A stretch of 64,000 bases of DNA from Pseudodesulfovibrio tunisiensis (GTDB lineage: Bacteria > Desulfobacterota > Desulfovibrionia > Desulfovibrionales > Desulfovibrionaceae). This document shows, piece by piece, positions 1 to 8,071 of the stretch; the first letter of the stretch is position 1; the number at the start of each line of letters is the position of its first letter. The position numbers and the translations under genes are program-made. The stretch lies in NCBI RefSeq assembly GCF_022809775.1, contig NZ_CP094380.1, positions 1,413,001 through 1,477,000 of the forward strand, in the 5' to 3' direction. The notes under the pieces were generated by a model that was not told the origin of the DNA, did not search any database, and was given only the letters and a program-made list of their open reading frames with translations.

Positions 1-76
1 GCTGCCCCAACGCCCCTTCCGCGGTCAGATCGCTCATGATGCAACGCAAACCGGGATTCATTTCATCCAGTGTCAT
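1..76 (-). CDS. feoA: FeoA-domain protein, partial (N-terminus only)
   Basis: Only the first 25 codons are inside the window; the gene runs off its left edge. The start at 76 follows a good ribosome binding site (GGAGAGG). The visible peptide begins MTLDEMNPGLRC and ends near GALGQ, which matches the opening of FeoA, the small SH3-like cytoplasmic protein that works with the FeoB ferrous-iron permease. It lies beside a second FeoA-like gene and behind a Fur-like box, which supports an iron-uptake role. I infer that feoB may lie beyond the left edge, but this cannot be seen. Confidence 0.6.
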   Translation of the reverse strand, partial: MTLDEMNPGLRCIMSDLTAEGALGQ

Positions 77-97
77 GGCACCTCTCCAACTTTTTTC

Positions 98-116
98 GAA
101 ATTGAGTTTCATTATC
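98..116 (-). promoter_or_regulatory. Putative Fur box upstream of the partial feoA
   Basis: GAAATTGAGTTTCATTATC matches 14 of 19 positions of the classical Fur box GATAATGATAATCATTATC by my count. It lies about 20 bases upstream of the FeoA start codon, where an iron-bound repressor would block transcription. Confidence 0.55.
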
Positions 117-249
117 ATTAACTGGTTCAAAAAAAACCGAACCCACCTCCCTCAAGACGGAATCGGCGCACGCGACATTCCTTTCACCACTTTTCCCCCG
201 AAGCATCTTCAGGGCACGATAAAAAGTTCGGAATCGCGCTTTTCCTACA

Positions 250-474
250 TCAGGCAACAAGCACTTTTTCGGCAATCCCTCTTTCCACCATGATGCGACC
301 TTCGCCCGTGGAAATGATCATGGGGCCGTGTCCGTTGCTGACGACTTCAAGCAATATCCCGGGCATGATGCCCATGGATTCCAGACGCAGGCAGGCCCTT
401 CGACCGGCATCCACGCCGACAACCATCACGGAATTGCCTGGAGCCACTGCTTTCAACGTTCTCTGACAATGCAT
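250..474 (-). CDS. feoA: FeoA-domain protein
   Basis: A 74-residue protein with the FeoA pattern: a GR-x-C-x-RLESMGIMPG core followed by a GHGPMIIS strand and a final segment ending GIAEKVLVA. FeoA proteins are single SH3-like domains that assist FeoB-dependent ferrous iron import. I start at the ATG at 474; a GTG at 480 is also in frame, and purine-rich sequence precedes both. The gene is co-oriented with the partial feoA, separated by about 170 bases holding a Fur-like box, so the two may be transcribed separately. Tandem FeoA genes are common in sulfate reducers. Confidence 0.75.
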   Translation of the reverse strand: MHCQRTLKAVAPGNSVMVVGVDAGRRACLRLESMGIMPGILLEVVSNGHGPMIISTGEGRIMVERGIAEKVLVA

Positions 475-502
475 ATCCACCCCACCCTTCCCGGTGTTCG
501 TT

Positions 503-521
503 GATATTGAAAATGAATTTC
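503..521 (-). promoter_or_regulatory. Putative Fur box upstream of the second feoA
   Basis: GATATTGAAAATGAATTTC matches 14 of 19 positions of the Fur consensus by my count and lies about 30 bases upstream of the feoA start at 474. It is also about 135 bases upstream of the divergent metal exporter at 655. Confidence 0.55.
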
Positions 522-654
522 GATCTCGTTAATAAACAGCCCGGCCCGGAGTGTCAACGAAAATATGAACAAATGTCGAAACATGCCTTCAGCATCCCGG
601 CAACCTTGACGAAACCGCGCCGCAGAACCTAGAAAAATGAAAAGAGGAATCGTC

Positions 655-1629
655 ATGCAGGAATCCCGGCCTGAAAACAGCCATTCTCCCAAGAGATACG
701 CCATCTATTCGATCATCGCCTCGCTGCTGACCATCGCCCTGAAATTCGGGGCATGGCGCATGACCGGGTCCGTCGGGTTGCTGTCCGACGCCCTCGAATC
801 CCTTGTAAACCTCACGGCAGCCGTGCTTGCGCTAGTGGCCCTGACCGTGGCCCTGCGCCCCTCGGATCACGAACATGCCTACGGCCACGGCAAGGCCGAA
901 TACTTCTCCAGCGGTGCAGAGGGCGTTCTGATCATTGTTGCGGCAGCAGGCATCGTCTATGCGGCAGCGGGCCGGTTCATGAGTCCCCAGCCTCTGGACA
1001 GCCTCGGCCCGGGCCTGATTCTGGCACTGCTCTCGTCCGGCGTGAATTTCGCCACGGCCCGGGTCATGCTGCGCGCCGCCAAACGCTTCGACTCCATCAC
1101 GCTGGAGGCGGACGCCAAGCACCTGCTCACGGACGTCTGGACCTCGGCCGGGCTCGTGGCCGGACTGGCGGTTCTGCTCGTGGCACCGCCCTCATGGCAG
1201 ATTCTCGACCCGATCATTGCCTGCATCATGGCCGCAAACATCGTGTTCACCGGATTTTCGCTGCTCAAGCGGTCCGTGGGCGGCCTCATGGACTATGCCC
1301 TGCCCAAGGAGGAAATCCGGGACATCGTCATCGCCATCCGCACCCATGCCGGGGAAAACGCCATCTATCACGCACTGCGCACCCGCAAGTCCGGCTCCAC
1401 ACGGTTCGTGGACTTCCACCTGCTCGTGCCCGGCGACACCACGGTCAAACGCGCACACGACCTGTGCTGCCTTATCGAGGATCAGATCGAGCATACCCTC
1501 AGGGATGTGGAAGTCACCATCCATGTGGAACCGCTCGAATCCGCCTCGTCATGGGACGGACGAAAAACCGGCGGTGTCTGCTCCGGTTGCGGCATGTGCT
1601 CGGCATCCGAAGTCCTCGAAAAGGAATAA
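655..1629 (+). CDS. Cation diffusion facilitator (CDF) metal exporter
   Basis: A 324-residue membrane protein of the CDF family (FieF/ZitB-like), which exports Zn(II), Fe(II) or similar ions by proton antiport. Six hydrophobic segments lie in the first 210 residues. The hallmark SVGLLSDALESLVNL in TM2, the HEHAYGHGK loop and D-x3-D-type positions in TM5 are visible, followed by the cytoplasmic C-terminal domain. An ATG at 637 is possible, but the ATG at 655 has the better ribosome binding site (AGAGGA, eight bases upstream). The C-terminus is unusual: CSGCGMC near residue 314, a C-x2-C-x2-C cluster that could bind metal. Closeness to two Fur-controlled feoA genes suggests iron homeostasis; the metal is inferred. 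Confidence 0.85.
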   Translation: MQESRPENSHSPKRYAIYSIIASLLTIALKFGAWRMTGSVGLLSDALESLVNLTAAVLALVALTVALRPSDHEHAYGHGKAEYFSSGAEGVLIIVAAAGIVYAAAGRFMSPQPLDSLGPGLILALLSSGVNFATARVMLRAAKRFDSITLEADAKHLLTDVWTSAGLVAGLAVLLVAPPSWQILDPIIACIMAANIVFTGFSLLKRSVGGLMDYALPKEEIRDIVIAIRTHAGENAIYHALRTRKSGSTRFVDFHLLVPGDTTVKRAHDLCCLIEDQIEHTLRDVEVTIHVEPLESASSWDGRKTGGVCSGCGMCSASEVLEKE

Positions 1630-1645
1630 TCCTTCCACGCCACGC

Positions 1646-1682
1646 AAAAAGCCTCCCGCACGTTGCTGCGCGGGAGGCTTTT
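1646..1682. terminator. Bidirectional rho-independent terminator
   Basis: The arms AAGCCTCCCGC and GCGGGAGGCTT pair over 11 bases with a 10-base loop, with As before and Ts after. It separates the convergent CDF exporter and hflX. Confidence 0.85.
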
Positions 1683-1710
1683 CTTCTGCCTGAAAATCAG
1701 GAAATGAAGA

Positions 1711-3342
1711 CTACACGGTTCCCCAAGGCAATGAGGTCAGAATCGCATCCACCAACGGTTCCAGAGAGGCCCGGTCCAGGGCCGACGCCGGAATGCCGTC
1801 GGGATACAGATTCCGCATGGCTTCCCTGCCCTCTTCGTCGAGCTGGTCCCACTTGTTCAGCACCAGCAGACTCGGGAGCTCGCCCAGATCCATCTCGTCA
1901 AGGATGCTCCGGACCGCATCCACCTGCTCCTCGACTTCGGGATGGGACGCATCCGCCACCAGCACCAGCAGGTCCGCGGACTCCAGCTCCTCCAAGGTCG
2001 CGCGAAACGCCTCCTTGAGCTCGGGCGGCAGCCTGCGGATGAAACCCACCGTATCAGTGAGCACGATTTCCCGTTCCCGGGGGAATCGAATCCGTCGGCT
2101 GGTCGGGTCCAGCGTGGCGAAAAGCTTGTCCTCGGCAATGACCTCGCTCCGGGTCAGGGTGTTCAGCAGCGTGGACTTGCCCGCATTGGTATATCCCACG
2201 AGCGACACAATGGGCAGTCCGGCCTTGGCCCTGCGTTCCCGGGTCTGGCCACGCCGCTTGCGCACGGATTTCAGTTCATCCTTGAGCCGGGTAATGCGAT
2301 CGCGAGCACGGCGGCGGTCGACCTCCAACTTGGTTTCACCCGGCCCCCTGCCGCCGATGCCGCCCATGAGCCGGGACATGGCCCGATTGCGGCCCACCAG
2401 CCTTGGCAGGGTGTAGCGCAACTGGGCCAGCTCCACCTGCAGCTTGCCGGAACGGCTCGTGGCGTGCTGGGCGAAAATGTCCAGAATGAGCTGAGTGCGG
2501 TCCAGAATCTTGCGTTCCGTGATCTCGGCCAGATTGCGCATCTGGGCCGGAGACAGTTCCTGATCGAACAGGATGACCGAAGCATTGCCTTGCAGGGCGC
2601 GCACTTCGAGCTCCGCCAGCTTGCCCTTGCCCATGATGGACTTGGGATTCTTCCTGCGCACCCGCTGAATCAGAGACCCCACGGACTCCAGCCCGGCCGT
2701 GTCCGCCAGTTCGGCGAGTTCGGCCAGAGACAGTTCCTGCACGGGCCGGGGCGTGTCGTCCACGCTCACCAGCAAGGCACGGTTCTCGCTGTCCGTTTCC
2801 CGCGCGGAAACCAGCCGCCGGAACTCGTCTTCCAGCGCCTCGGTCACGGCCAGCAGGTCAGCGTCCATGCGATCCCAACGCACGGGATCAAAAATTTCGT
2901 AGCTCCGCTCCTCGGGATTGGGCGGCAGCAGGTGGGCGAGTTGGGCGGTCTGCGGCCCATGCGTCGACACATTGAGCACGGTCACGGAATCCAGCCGCAG
3001 AAAAACCATGTCCATGAGGTCTTCCTGCGAAAGCTTTTCCTCGGTGAGATGCGTGTGCAGCAGCCGCAGGCCGCGCAGTCTGTCCGCAGCCTGACGTGCG
3101 CGGGGCAGTTCGGGAATGAAGATGGAGCGGTTGTCACCCACGAGCACCATTTCCGGGGTGCCCTGACGATTGATGAGCAGGCCGATCTGCCGCCCGGTTT
3201 CCAGGGAAATGTCCGCGAGCTCCCTCGCCTGTTCCCCGGTGTAATTGCCGTGCGCCGGATACCGACGCTGATACAGCCTGTTGAGCCGCTTGATCTGATT
3301 GGGTTTCAACCCCTGGAGGTTTCCCCTGGCCTTCTGAGCTAT
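1711..3342 (-). CDS. hflX: GTPase HflX (probable ATA start)
   Basis: HflX is a ribosome-associated GTPase that splits stalled 70S ribosomes. The GTPase domain is complete: GYTNAGKST (G1) near residue 383, DTVGF (G3) and NKWD (G4), after an HflX N-terminal domain and a coiled linker with GGRGPGE. The first standard start in frame is the TTG at 3309. However, upstream codons 3342-3310 read IAQKARGNLQG and resemble the usual HflX N-terminus (GNLxGLKP). An excellent Shine-Dalgarno AAAGGAG at 3356-3350 lies seven bases before an ATA at 3342. I therefore take ATA as the probable start, giving 543 residues; from the TTG it would be 532. No Shine-Dalgarno is well placed for the TTG. Confidence 0.9.
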   Translation of the reverse strand: MAQKARGNLQGLKPNQIKRLNRLYQRRYPAHGNYTGEQARELADISLETGRQIGLLINRQGTPEMVLVGDNRSIFIPELPRARQAADRLRGLRLLHTHLTEEKLSQEDLMDMVFLRLDSVTVLNVSTHGPQTAQLAHLLPPNPEERSYEIFDPVRWDRMDADLLAVTEALEDEFRRLVSARETDSENRALLVSVDDTPRPVQELSLAELAELADTAGLESVGSLIQRVRRKNPKSIMGKGKLAELEVRALQGNASVILFDQELSPAQMRNLAEITERKILDRTQLILDIFAQHATSRSGKLQVELAQLRYTLPRLVGRNRAMSRLMGGIGGRGPGETKLEVDRRRARDRITRLKDELKSVRKRRGQTRERRAKAGLPIVSLVGYTNAGKSTLLNTLTRSEVIAEDKLFATLDPTSRRIRFPREREIVLTDTVGFIRRLPPELKEAFRATLEELESADLLVLVADASHPEVEEQVDAVRSILDEMDLGELPSLLVLNKWDQLDEEGREAMRNLYPDGIPASALDRASLEPLVDAILTSLPWGTV

Positions 3343-3411
3343 GGCGGTGCTCCTTTGCGAAAATGACCGCCCGCGCCCGTGCAGAGACGCGGACGGCCGG
3401 ATGAATGGTCG

Positions 3412-4008
3412 CTACTTGTCGTGGGAAGCGAGGTACTCCGCGATCATGTTGTCGTATTCCGACACCATGCGGAAAGTTTCGGCGGCCATTTCCTTGCGCA
3501 ATCCCAAGGTGATGCCGCCGTGCTCCTCGATTTCCTTCTGAACCCGGGCATAATGCTGCGGGCCGGGGACAACCAGCACGGAATGGAAGTTCTTGGCGGA
3601 CGCCCGCAACATGCAGGGGCCGCCGATGTCGATCTGTTCCACCGCATCGCGGAGCACGGCCTGTTTTCTGGCGGCTTCCGCAAAATTATAGAGGTTTACA
3701 CAGATGAGGTCGAACGGCTCGATGTTGAACTCCCTCAGGGTTTCAAGATGGCCTTCGTCATCCTTGTCAGCCAGAATGCCCCCGTGAATGTACGGATGCA
3801 GGGTCTTGACCCTTCCGCCCAGAATCTCGGGGAAATCGGTAACGTCGCTGACAGAGGTAACGGACAGGCCGGATTCCTGGAGCATCTTCCTGGTTCCCCC
3901 GGTGGAAACCAGTTCAACGCCACGCTCGGACAGGAATGCGCCGAATTCAGCCAGACCGCTCTTGTCGGTCACGGACAGAATGGCTCTTTTCACAGGCAAC
4001 AGGTTCAT
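3412..4008 (-). CDS. purH: IMP cyclohydrolase (stand-alone PurH N-terminal domain)
   Basis: A 198-residue protein matching only the IMP cyclohydrolase part of bifunctional PurH (about 510 residues). It closes FAICAR to IMP, the last step of purine synthesis. Family signatures are present: ALSVTDK-like start (AILSVTDKSGL), VSTGGT and GGRVKTLHPYIHGGIL. The AICAR formyltransferase domain is absent, so that step must be encoded elsewhere. I use the ATG at 4008, which has AGGGGG upstream, not the longer frame to 4080. The gene lies between the TPR gene and hflX on the same strand, about 70 bases from hflX. Confidence 0.85.
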   Translation of the reverse strand: MNLLPVKRAILSVTDKSGLAEFGAFLSERGVELVSTGGTRKMLQESGLSVTSVSDVTDFPEILGGRVKTLHPYIHGGILADKDDEGHLETLREFNIEPFDLICVNLYNFAEAARKQAVLRDAVEQIDIGGPCMLRASAKNFHSVLVVPGPQHYARVQKEIEEHGGITLGLRKEMAAETFRMVSEYDNMIAEYLASHDK

Positions 4009-4187
4009 GCACAACCCCCTCGTTGTTTTGTGAGGCTGTGCCAGATTTGCCCGCCAAAGGCAAGAAACGAACGCGTGCAATCACGCGGTTTTTCCCGGTT
4101 TCAAAACCCTACCTGCGTAGGCTGATTTTCCGCCCCGCCCACGAGGAACGGGACGGAAAATCAACGGGGAGGGGAGACCGTGGTTGT

Positions 4188-4751
4188 CTAGGACTCGAAC
4201 TGTGCGAGCATTTCGCGCGCCGCTTCGAATTCCGGATCCATCTCCAGAATCCGTTCAAGCTGCGCTCTGGCCTCGTCCTTTCTGTCAAGGCAGACCAGGC
4301 ATCCCGCGAGGGAGTATCTGACCTCGTGCTTGGACGGGTCGATCTCCAGATAGTTTTCCAGATGCGGGACGATCTCTTCCAGCCGGTCCAGTTCATGGGC
4401 GAGCCTGATCAGACTGAACAGGGCGACCATGTTTTCGGGATTGAGCCCGATGGCGCTCAGAAACAGGGAAAATGCGTCTTCCTTGCTTCCGCGTTCCATG
4501 CGGATCAGCCCGATGCCGGAAAAACTCTTGTCGGTCGGCTCGATCCTGTGGGCCTTTTCATACATCAGGAGCGCATCGTCGAGCGCGCCGCGCTGTACGG
4601 CCACGGTTGCGAGACCGAGGTACGGGTCGGGGTGAATACCATTGGAGCCGATGGCTTTCCGATAGTATTCCTCGGCTTTGTCCAGCTCACCCATGAACAG
4701 GTAGCATTCCCCGAGTTCCTTGTTGATTTCATAATCCATATGACCACTCAT
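4188..4751 (-). CDS. Tetratricopeptide-repeat protein
   Basis: A 187-residue protein built almost entirely of TPR helices. Repeats such as ELGECYLFMGELDKAEEYYRKAI and the following 34-residue units run from residue 8 to the end (YSLAGCLVCLDRKDEARAQLERIL). There is no signal peptide or membrane segment, so it is probably a cytoplasmic protein-interaction scaffold; no partner can be read from the sequence. The start at 4751 has GGAGGGG eight bases upstream. It lies 180 bases upstream of the IMP cyclohydrolase gene on the same strand and may share its transcript. Confidence 0.75.
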   Translation of the reverse strand: MSGHMDYEINKELGECYLFMGELDKAEEYYRKAIGSNGIHPDPYLGLATVAVQRGALDDALLMYEKAHRIEPTDKSFSGIGLIRMERGSKEDAFSLFLSAIGLNPENMVALFSLIRLAHELDRLEEIVPHLENYLEIDPSKHEVRYSLAGCLVCLDRKDEARAQLERILEMDPEFEAAREMLAQFES

Positions 4752-5129
4752 GCGATTTCCCCTCCAATTTTCCTGTCCGGCTGTCCGGACGGCAAAAGGA
4801 TTCGGCCACTATTGGCCTGCACCATTCGCAAGCAACCACTGTGCCAACAGAGATGAAACAGTATGGGACAACCATTCGCCGACCTGATGATTCCTCAGAT
4901 GTCGTCCGGTTCTTTTCCGCAACAATCCGCTGAAATGCAAGGAAAAGACGAAAATCATGCTTTTCCGGTCCCGCAGACGGACATTTTCCCGTTCGCATGC
5001 CGGTGCTGGCAAATTCTTCCCCGATCTCCCCCCTTTTTCCACCCCGCTGCCGATCTCCTTTCGCGCCGTTCGAATGGAAAAACAACGGCATATTTCCATT
5101 AATCGAATGAAATCAGATAATTGAAACTA
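4752..5129. other. Intergenic region without a recognisable gene
   Basis: This spacer between the leftward TPR gene and the rightward flagellar operon has short open frames on both strands. None has a convincing start, ribosome binding site or protein family. The promoter of the TPR gene must lie here, but I cannot pick it out with confidence. Confidence 0.5.
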
Positions 5130-5145
5130 TGGAACAGTTGTTGCT
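5130..5145 (+). promoter_or_regulatory. Sigma-54 promoter of the flagellar operon
   Basis: TGGAACAGTTGTTGCT has the -24 GG and -12 GC of a sigma-54 promoter exactly 10 bases apart, with the TTGCT element intact. It lies 75 bases upstream of flgB. Sigma-54 control of basal-body genes is typical of polar flagellar regulons, so I infer activation by an FlrC/FleQ-type regulator encoded elsewhere. Confidence 0.75.
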
Positions 5146-5220
5146 TCTCTCAACACGAAACCGGCGGCAAAAAATTCCCGAGCCGGATTCAAAACGCTGA
5201 AACCCCTGGAGGATCAAGCC

Positions 5221-5631
5221 ATGAAAGGCCTTTTTGGAAGCCACATCAATTTGACAGCAAAAGTGCTGGACCTCCGCCTTGAACGTCAAAATCTCGTCAT
5301 GGGCAACATCACCAACGTGAACACGCCCGACTACCGGCCCCGCCGATTGGAATTCGAGGAAAAGCTCCAGCAGGCGCTGAATCTGGACATGCGCGGCAAG
5401 ATGACGCGGACCGAAAAAAGTCACATGCCCGCCGCATTTCACGCCGGCACGTTCAAGGGAGACGGCATCCAGGAATTCCGCGCCCGTCAGGTGCACGGCG
5501 AGGATTCCGTCGATCTGGACAAGGAAATGACCGTCATGGCCAAGAACGCCATGCTCTACAATGCCCTGACCGACGTGATCAAAAAGAATTTCACGGGCCT
5601 GCAGAAGGTCATACAGGACGGAGGCAAGTAA
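5221..5631 (+). CDS. flgB: Flagellar basal-body rod protein FlgB
   Basis: A 136-residue proximal rod component of the flagellar basal body, secreted by the flagellar type III system. It has the rod-protein N-terminal motif (NLTAKVLDLRLERQNLVMGNITNVNTPDYRPRR region), where N-x-N-T-P-x-Y is diagnostic. GGAGGA lies eight bases before the ATG. It is first in the operon and ends directly against flgC. Confidence 0.95.
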   Translation: MKGLFGSHINLTAKVLDLRLERQNLVMGNITNVNTPDYRPRRLEFEEKLQQALNLDMRGKMTRTEKSHMPAAFHAGTFKGDGIQEFRARQVHGEDSVDLDKEMTVMAKNAMLYNALTDVIKKNFTGLQKVIQDGGK

Positions 5632-6072
5632 ATGGACTTCATGACTGCCATGGACATCGGCGCATCCGGGCTCAAGGCCCAGCGCGCCAATCTGAATGTC
5701 ATTTCCATGAACCTGGCCAACATCCGGACGACCAAGACCATGGCTGGCGGCCCCTACCGCCGCAAGTCCGTGTCCTTCGAGTCCAGCCCGGTATATTCCC
5801 CCTTTGACAAGGCCATGCAGGACCACATGAACAGGGACCTGCACGGTGTCAAGGTACTGGGTGTGGTGGCGGACAACCGTCCCTTCAAGCAGGTGTACGA
5901 ACCCGGCCATCCCGATGCCAACGATCAGGGATACGTGTTCTATCCCGACATCAACGTGGTCGAGGAGATGACCAACATGATGACGGCCATGCGCGGCTAC
6001 GAAGCCAACGTGCAGACCATTCAGTCCGTCAAAAACATGTTCAACAAGGCCCTGCTCATCGGCAGAGGCTAG
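5632..6072 (+). CDS. flgC: Flagellar basal-body rod protein FlgC
   Basis: A 146-residue proximal rod protein. The N-terminal rod motif (LKAQRANLNVISMNLANIRTT) and the C-terminal signature (VEEMTNMMTAMRGYEANVQ, read in parts) are both present, and the length is normal. The start immediately follows the flgB stop, with GGAGG inside the end of flgB, so translation is coupled. Confidence 0.95.
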   Translation: MDFMTAMDIGASGLKAQRANLNVISMNLANIRTTKTMAGGPYRRKSVSFESSPVYSPFDKAMQDHMNRDLHGVKVLGVVADNRPFKQVYEPGHPDANDQGYVFYPDINVVEEMTNMMTAMRGYEANVQTIQSVKNMFNKALLIGRG

Positions 6073-6083
6073 GGAGAAACGTC

Positions 6084-6422
6084 ATGGTTGTGAAAAGCAT
6101 CGCCTTCAAGGCATACGAAAATGCCATGGATACCATGGGTGCCCGCAGCAAGGCCCTGAACAACAAGGTTTCCGGCAGGCTGACCAAGCCCCAGGCACCG
6201 GCCGAAGCCTTCAGCACCACGCTCAAGGACTCGGTCAGCAAGGTCAATGACATGCAGGCCGAGAAAAAGCAGATGATCGAATCATTCGCCTCGGGCGAGA
6301 CCCAGAACGTGCACGAACTCATGATCACCATGCAGAAGGCCGGGCTGGCCATGAGCATGACCAGCGCGGTGCGCAACAAGGTCATGACCGCGTATCAGGA
6401 AGTCATGCGCATGCCGTTCTAG
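6084..6422 (+). CDS. fliE: Flagellar hook-basal body protein FliE
   Basis: A 112-residue FliE, which joins the MS ring to the rod. The C-terminal half has the conserved pattern NVHELMITMQKAGLAMSM followed by VRNKVMTAYQEVMRM. Its N-terminus is longer and more variable than the C-terminus, as in the family. It starts 11 bases after flgC with GGGAG upstream. Confidence 0.93.
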   Translation: MVVKSIAFKAYENAMDTMGARSKALNNKVSGRLTKPQAPAEAFSTTLKDSVSKVNDMQAEKKQMIESFASGETQNVHELMITMQKAGLAMSMTSAVRNKVMTAYQEVMRMPF

Positions 6423-6471
6423 GCAGAACCGGATTCCGAAGTCGAACCAAAACCTTTCGCTGGAGTAACCC

Positions 6472-8067
6472 ATGCCTCCGTTCATCGCCGAATACTGGAA
6501 CAAGCTCGCCAACTTCTGGGCCGGACGCACCCTGTCCCAACGCGTGCTCATCGGCGGCCTTGCCGTTTCCGTCAGCCTTGCCTTCGTGCTGATGATCTAC
6601 TGGATGAACAAGCCCGACTACAAGGTGCTGCTCACCAACCTGTACCCCGAGGACGCCTCCAAGGTCGTGGCCATGCTTCAGGGGGAAAAGGAAAAGTATC
6701 AGCTCACGGACAACGGCCAGACCATCATGGTTCCGGCGGACCGCGTATATGAACTCCGGCTCAAGGTGGCGGGCGAAGGCGACCTGCACGGCCAGGGCAT
6801 CGGCTTCGAGATTTTCGACTCCGTGCAGATCGGCCAGACCGATTTCGTGCAGCACATCAACTACCAGCGCGCGCTTCAGGGCGAACTGGCCCGCACCATC
6901 ACGGAATTTCCCCAGGTCCAGAAGGCCCGCGTCCATCTGGTCCTGCCCCAGAAAAGCCTGTTCATCGAAGACCAGATGCCGCCGTCCGCATCCATCGTGC
7001 TCCAGCTCAAGGGCGACGGCAAACTGCCCTCGGATCAGGTGCAGGGCATAGTGAATCTGGTATCCATGGCAGTCGAGGGACTCGACCCCAAGCACATCAC
7101 CCTGACCGACATGAAGGGCCGCCCCCTGTATTTCCCGGAAGACGATTCCACGGGTCTGGCCATGTCCCGCACCCAGCTCGAATACAAGGCCGATCTGGAA
7201 AACAAGGTTCAGCGCCGCATCATGGAGCTGCTCGGCCCGGTCGTGGGACCGGAAAAGGTCATCGCCCGCATCAATGCGGATCTCGACTTCAGCCAGAAGA
7301 CCATCCGCAAGGAATCCTACGACCCGGACGGTGCGGTTGTCCGCTCCGAGACCCGCAGCGAGGAATCCACTGCCGGCGCGGCCTCCCTTGCCGGTGGCGA
7401 ACCCGACGTGAACTTTCGCGGCGACGGCTTCACCGGCACCCGCACCACGCAGGATTCCACCCGGGAAAGCCGAACCACGAATTTCGAGATCAACAAGCAG
7501 GAAGAAAACATCATCGCCCCTGTCGGAGAGTTGAAACGTCTGAGCGTTGCGGTTATCGTGGACGGGACGTGGGAGACGAACCCGGATACGGGCGAAGCCG
7601 TGTACACGCCCCGCTCCGCCGAGGAGATCGAACGGATCAAGACCCTGGTTTCCAATGCCGTGGGCTTCGACTCGATTCGGGGCGACACCATCGAGGTGAC
7701 CAACATCTCCTTTGGCGAGCCCCAGATGTACGACGGCGACACCCTGATGCGCACCATGCTCGAATACGCGCAGCGTCTGGGCAAGCCCTTCCTGAACGGC
7801 GTCCTGATCTTCCTCTTCCTGATCCTGGTCGTCCGCCCGGTCATCATGGCCCTGATCCGGCCTCGCGTGGCCGAACAGGAGATCGAGGAAATGGCTGGAC
7901 TGCCCGGCGCGGAACGTCTGGCGCTGGAGGAAGAGGACGTGGACGAAGAGGCTCTGGACACCACCAGACGACTGGAAAACGCAAAGAACCACGCCATCCA
8001 GCTCTCCGAGGACAACATGGAACAGGCCGTGCGCCTGCTCAAGAACTGGCTGACGGCGGAGGCATAG
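6472..8067 (+). CDS. fliF: Flagellar MS-ring protein FliF
   Basis: A 531-residue MS-ring protein, the inner-membrane platform of the flagellum and its export apparatus. TM1 lies near residues 24-44 and TM2 near 440-460, flanking the large periplasmic ring-building domains (YscJ/FliF type, with RVHLVLPQ). The short C-terminal cytoplasmic tail ends in an amphipathic FliG-binding helix (QAVRLLKNWL). GGAG precedes the start. Length and order are normal. Confidence 0.96.
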   Translation: MPPFIAEYWNKLANFWAGRTLSQRVLIGGLAVSVSLAFVLMIYWMNKPDYKVLLTNLYPEDASKVVAMLQGEKEKYQLTDNGQTIMVPADRVYELRLKVAGEGDLHGQGIGFEIFDSVQIGQTDFVQHINYQRALQGELARTITEFPQVQKARVHLVLPQKSLFIEDQMPPSASIVLQLKGDGKLPSDQVQGIVNLVSMAVEGLDPKHITLTDMKGRPLYFPEDDSTGLAMSRTQLEYKADLENKVQRRIMELLGPVVGPEKVIARINADLDFSQKTIRKESYDPDGAVVRSETRSEESTAGAASLAGGEPDVNFRGDGFTGTRTTQDSTRESRTTNFEINKQEENIIAPVGELKRLSVAVIVDGTWETNPDTGEAVYTPRSAEEIERIKTLVSNAVGFDSIRGDTIEVTNISFGEPQMYDGDTLMRTMLEYAQRLGKPFLNGVLIFLFLILVVRPVIMALIRPRVAEQEIEEMAGLPGAERLALEEEDVDEEALDTTRRLENAKNHAIQLSEDNMEQAVRLLKNWLTAEA

Positions 8068-8071
8068 ACAC

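Noticed and set aside
4863-5102. 79-codon frame in the spacer before the flagellar operon
   Set aside because: Poor start context and unusual composition, with no family; probably non-coding.
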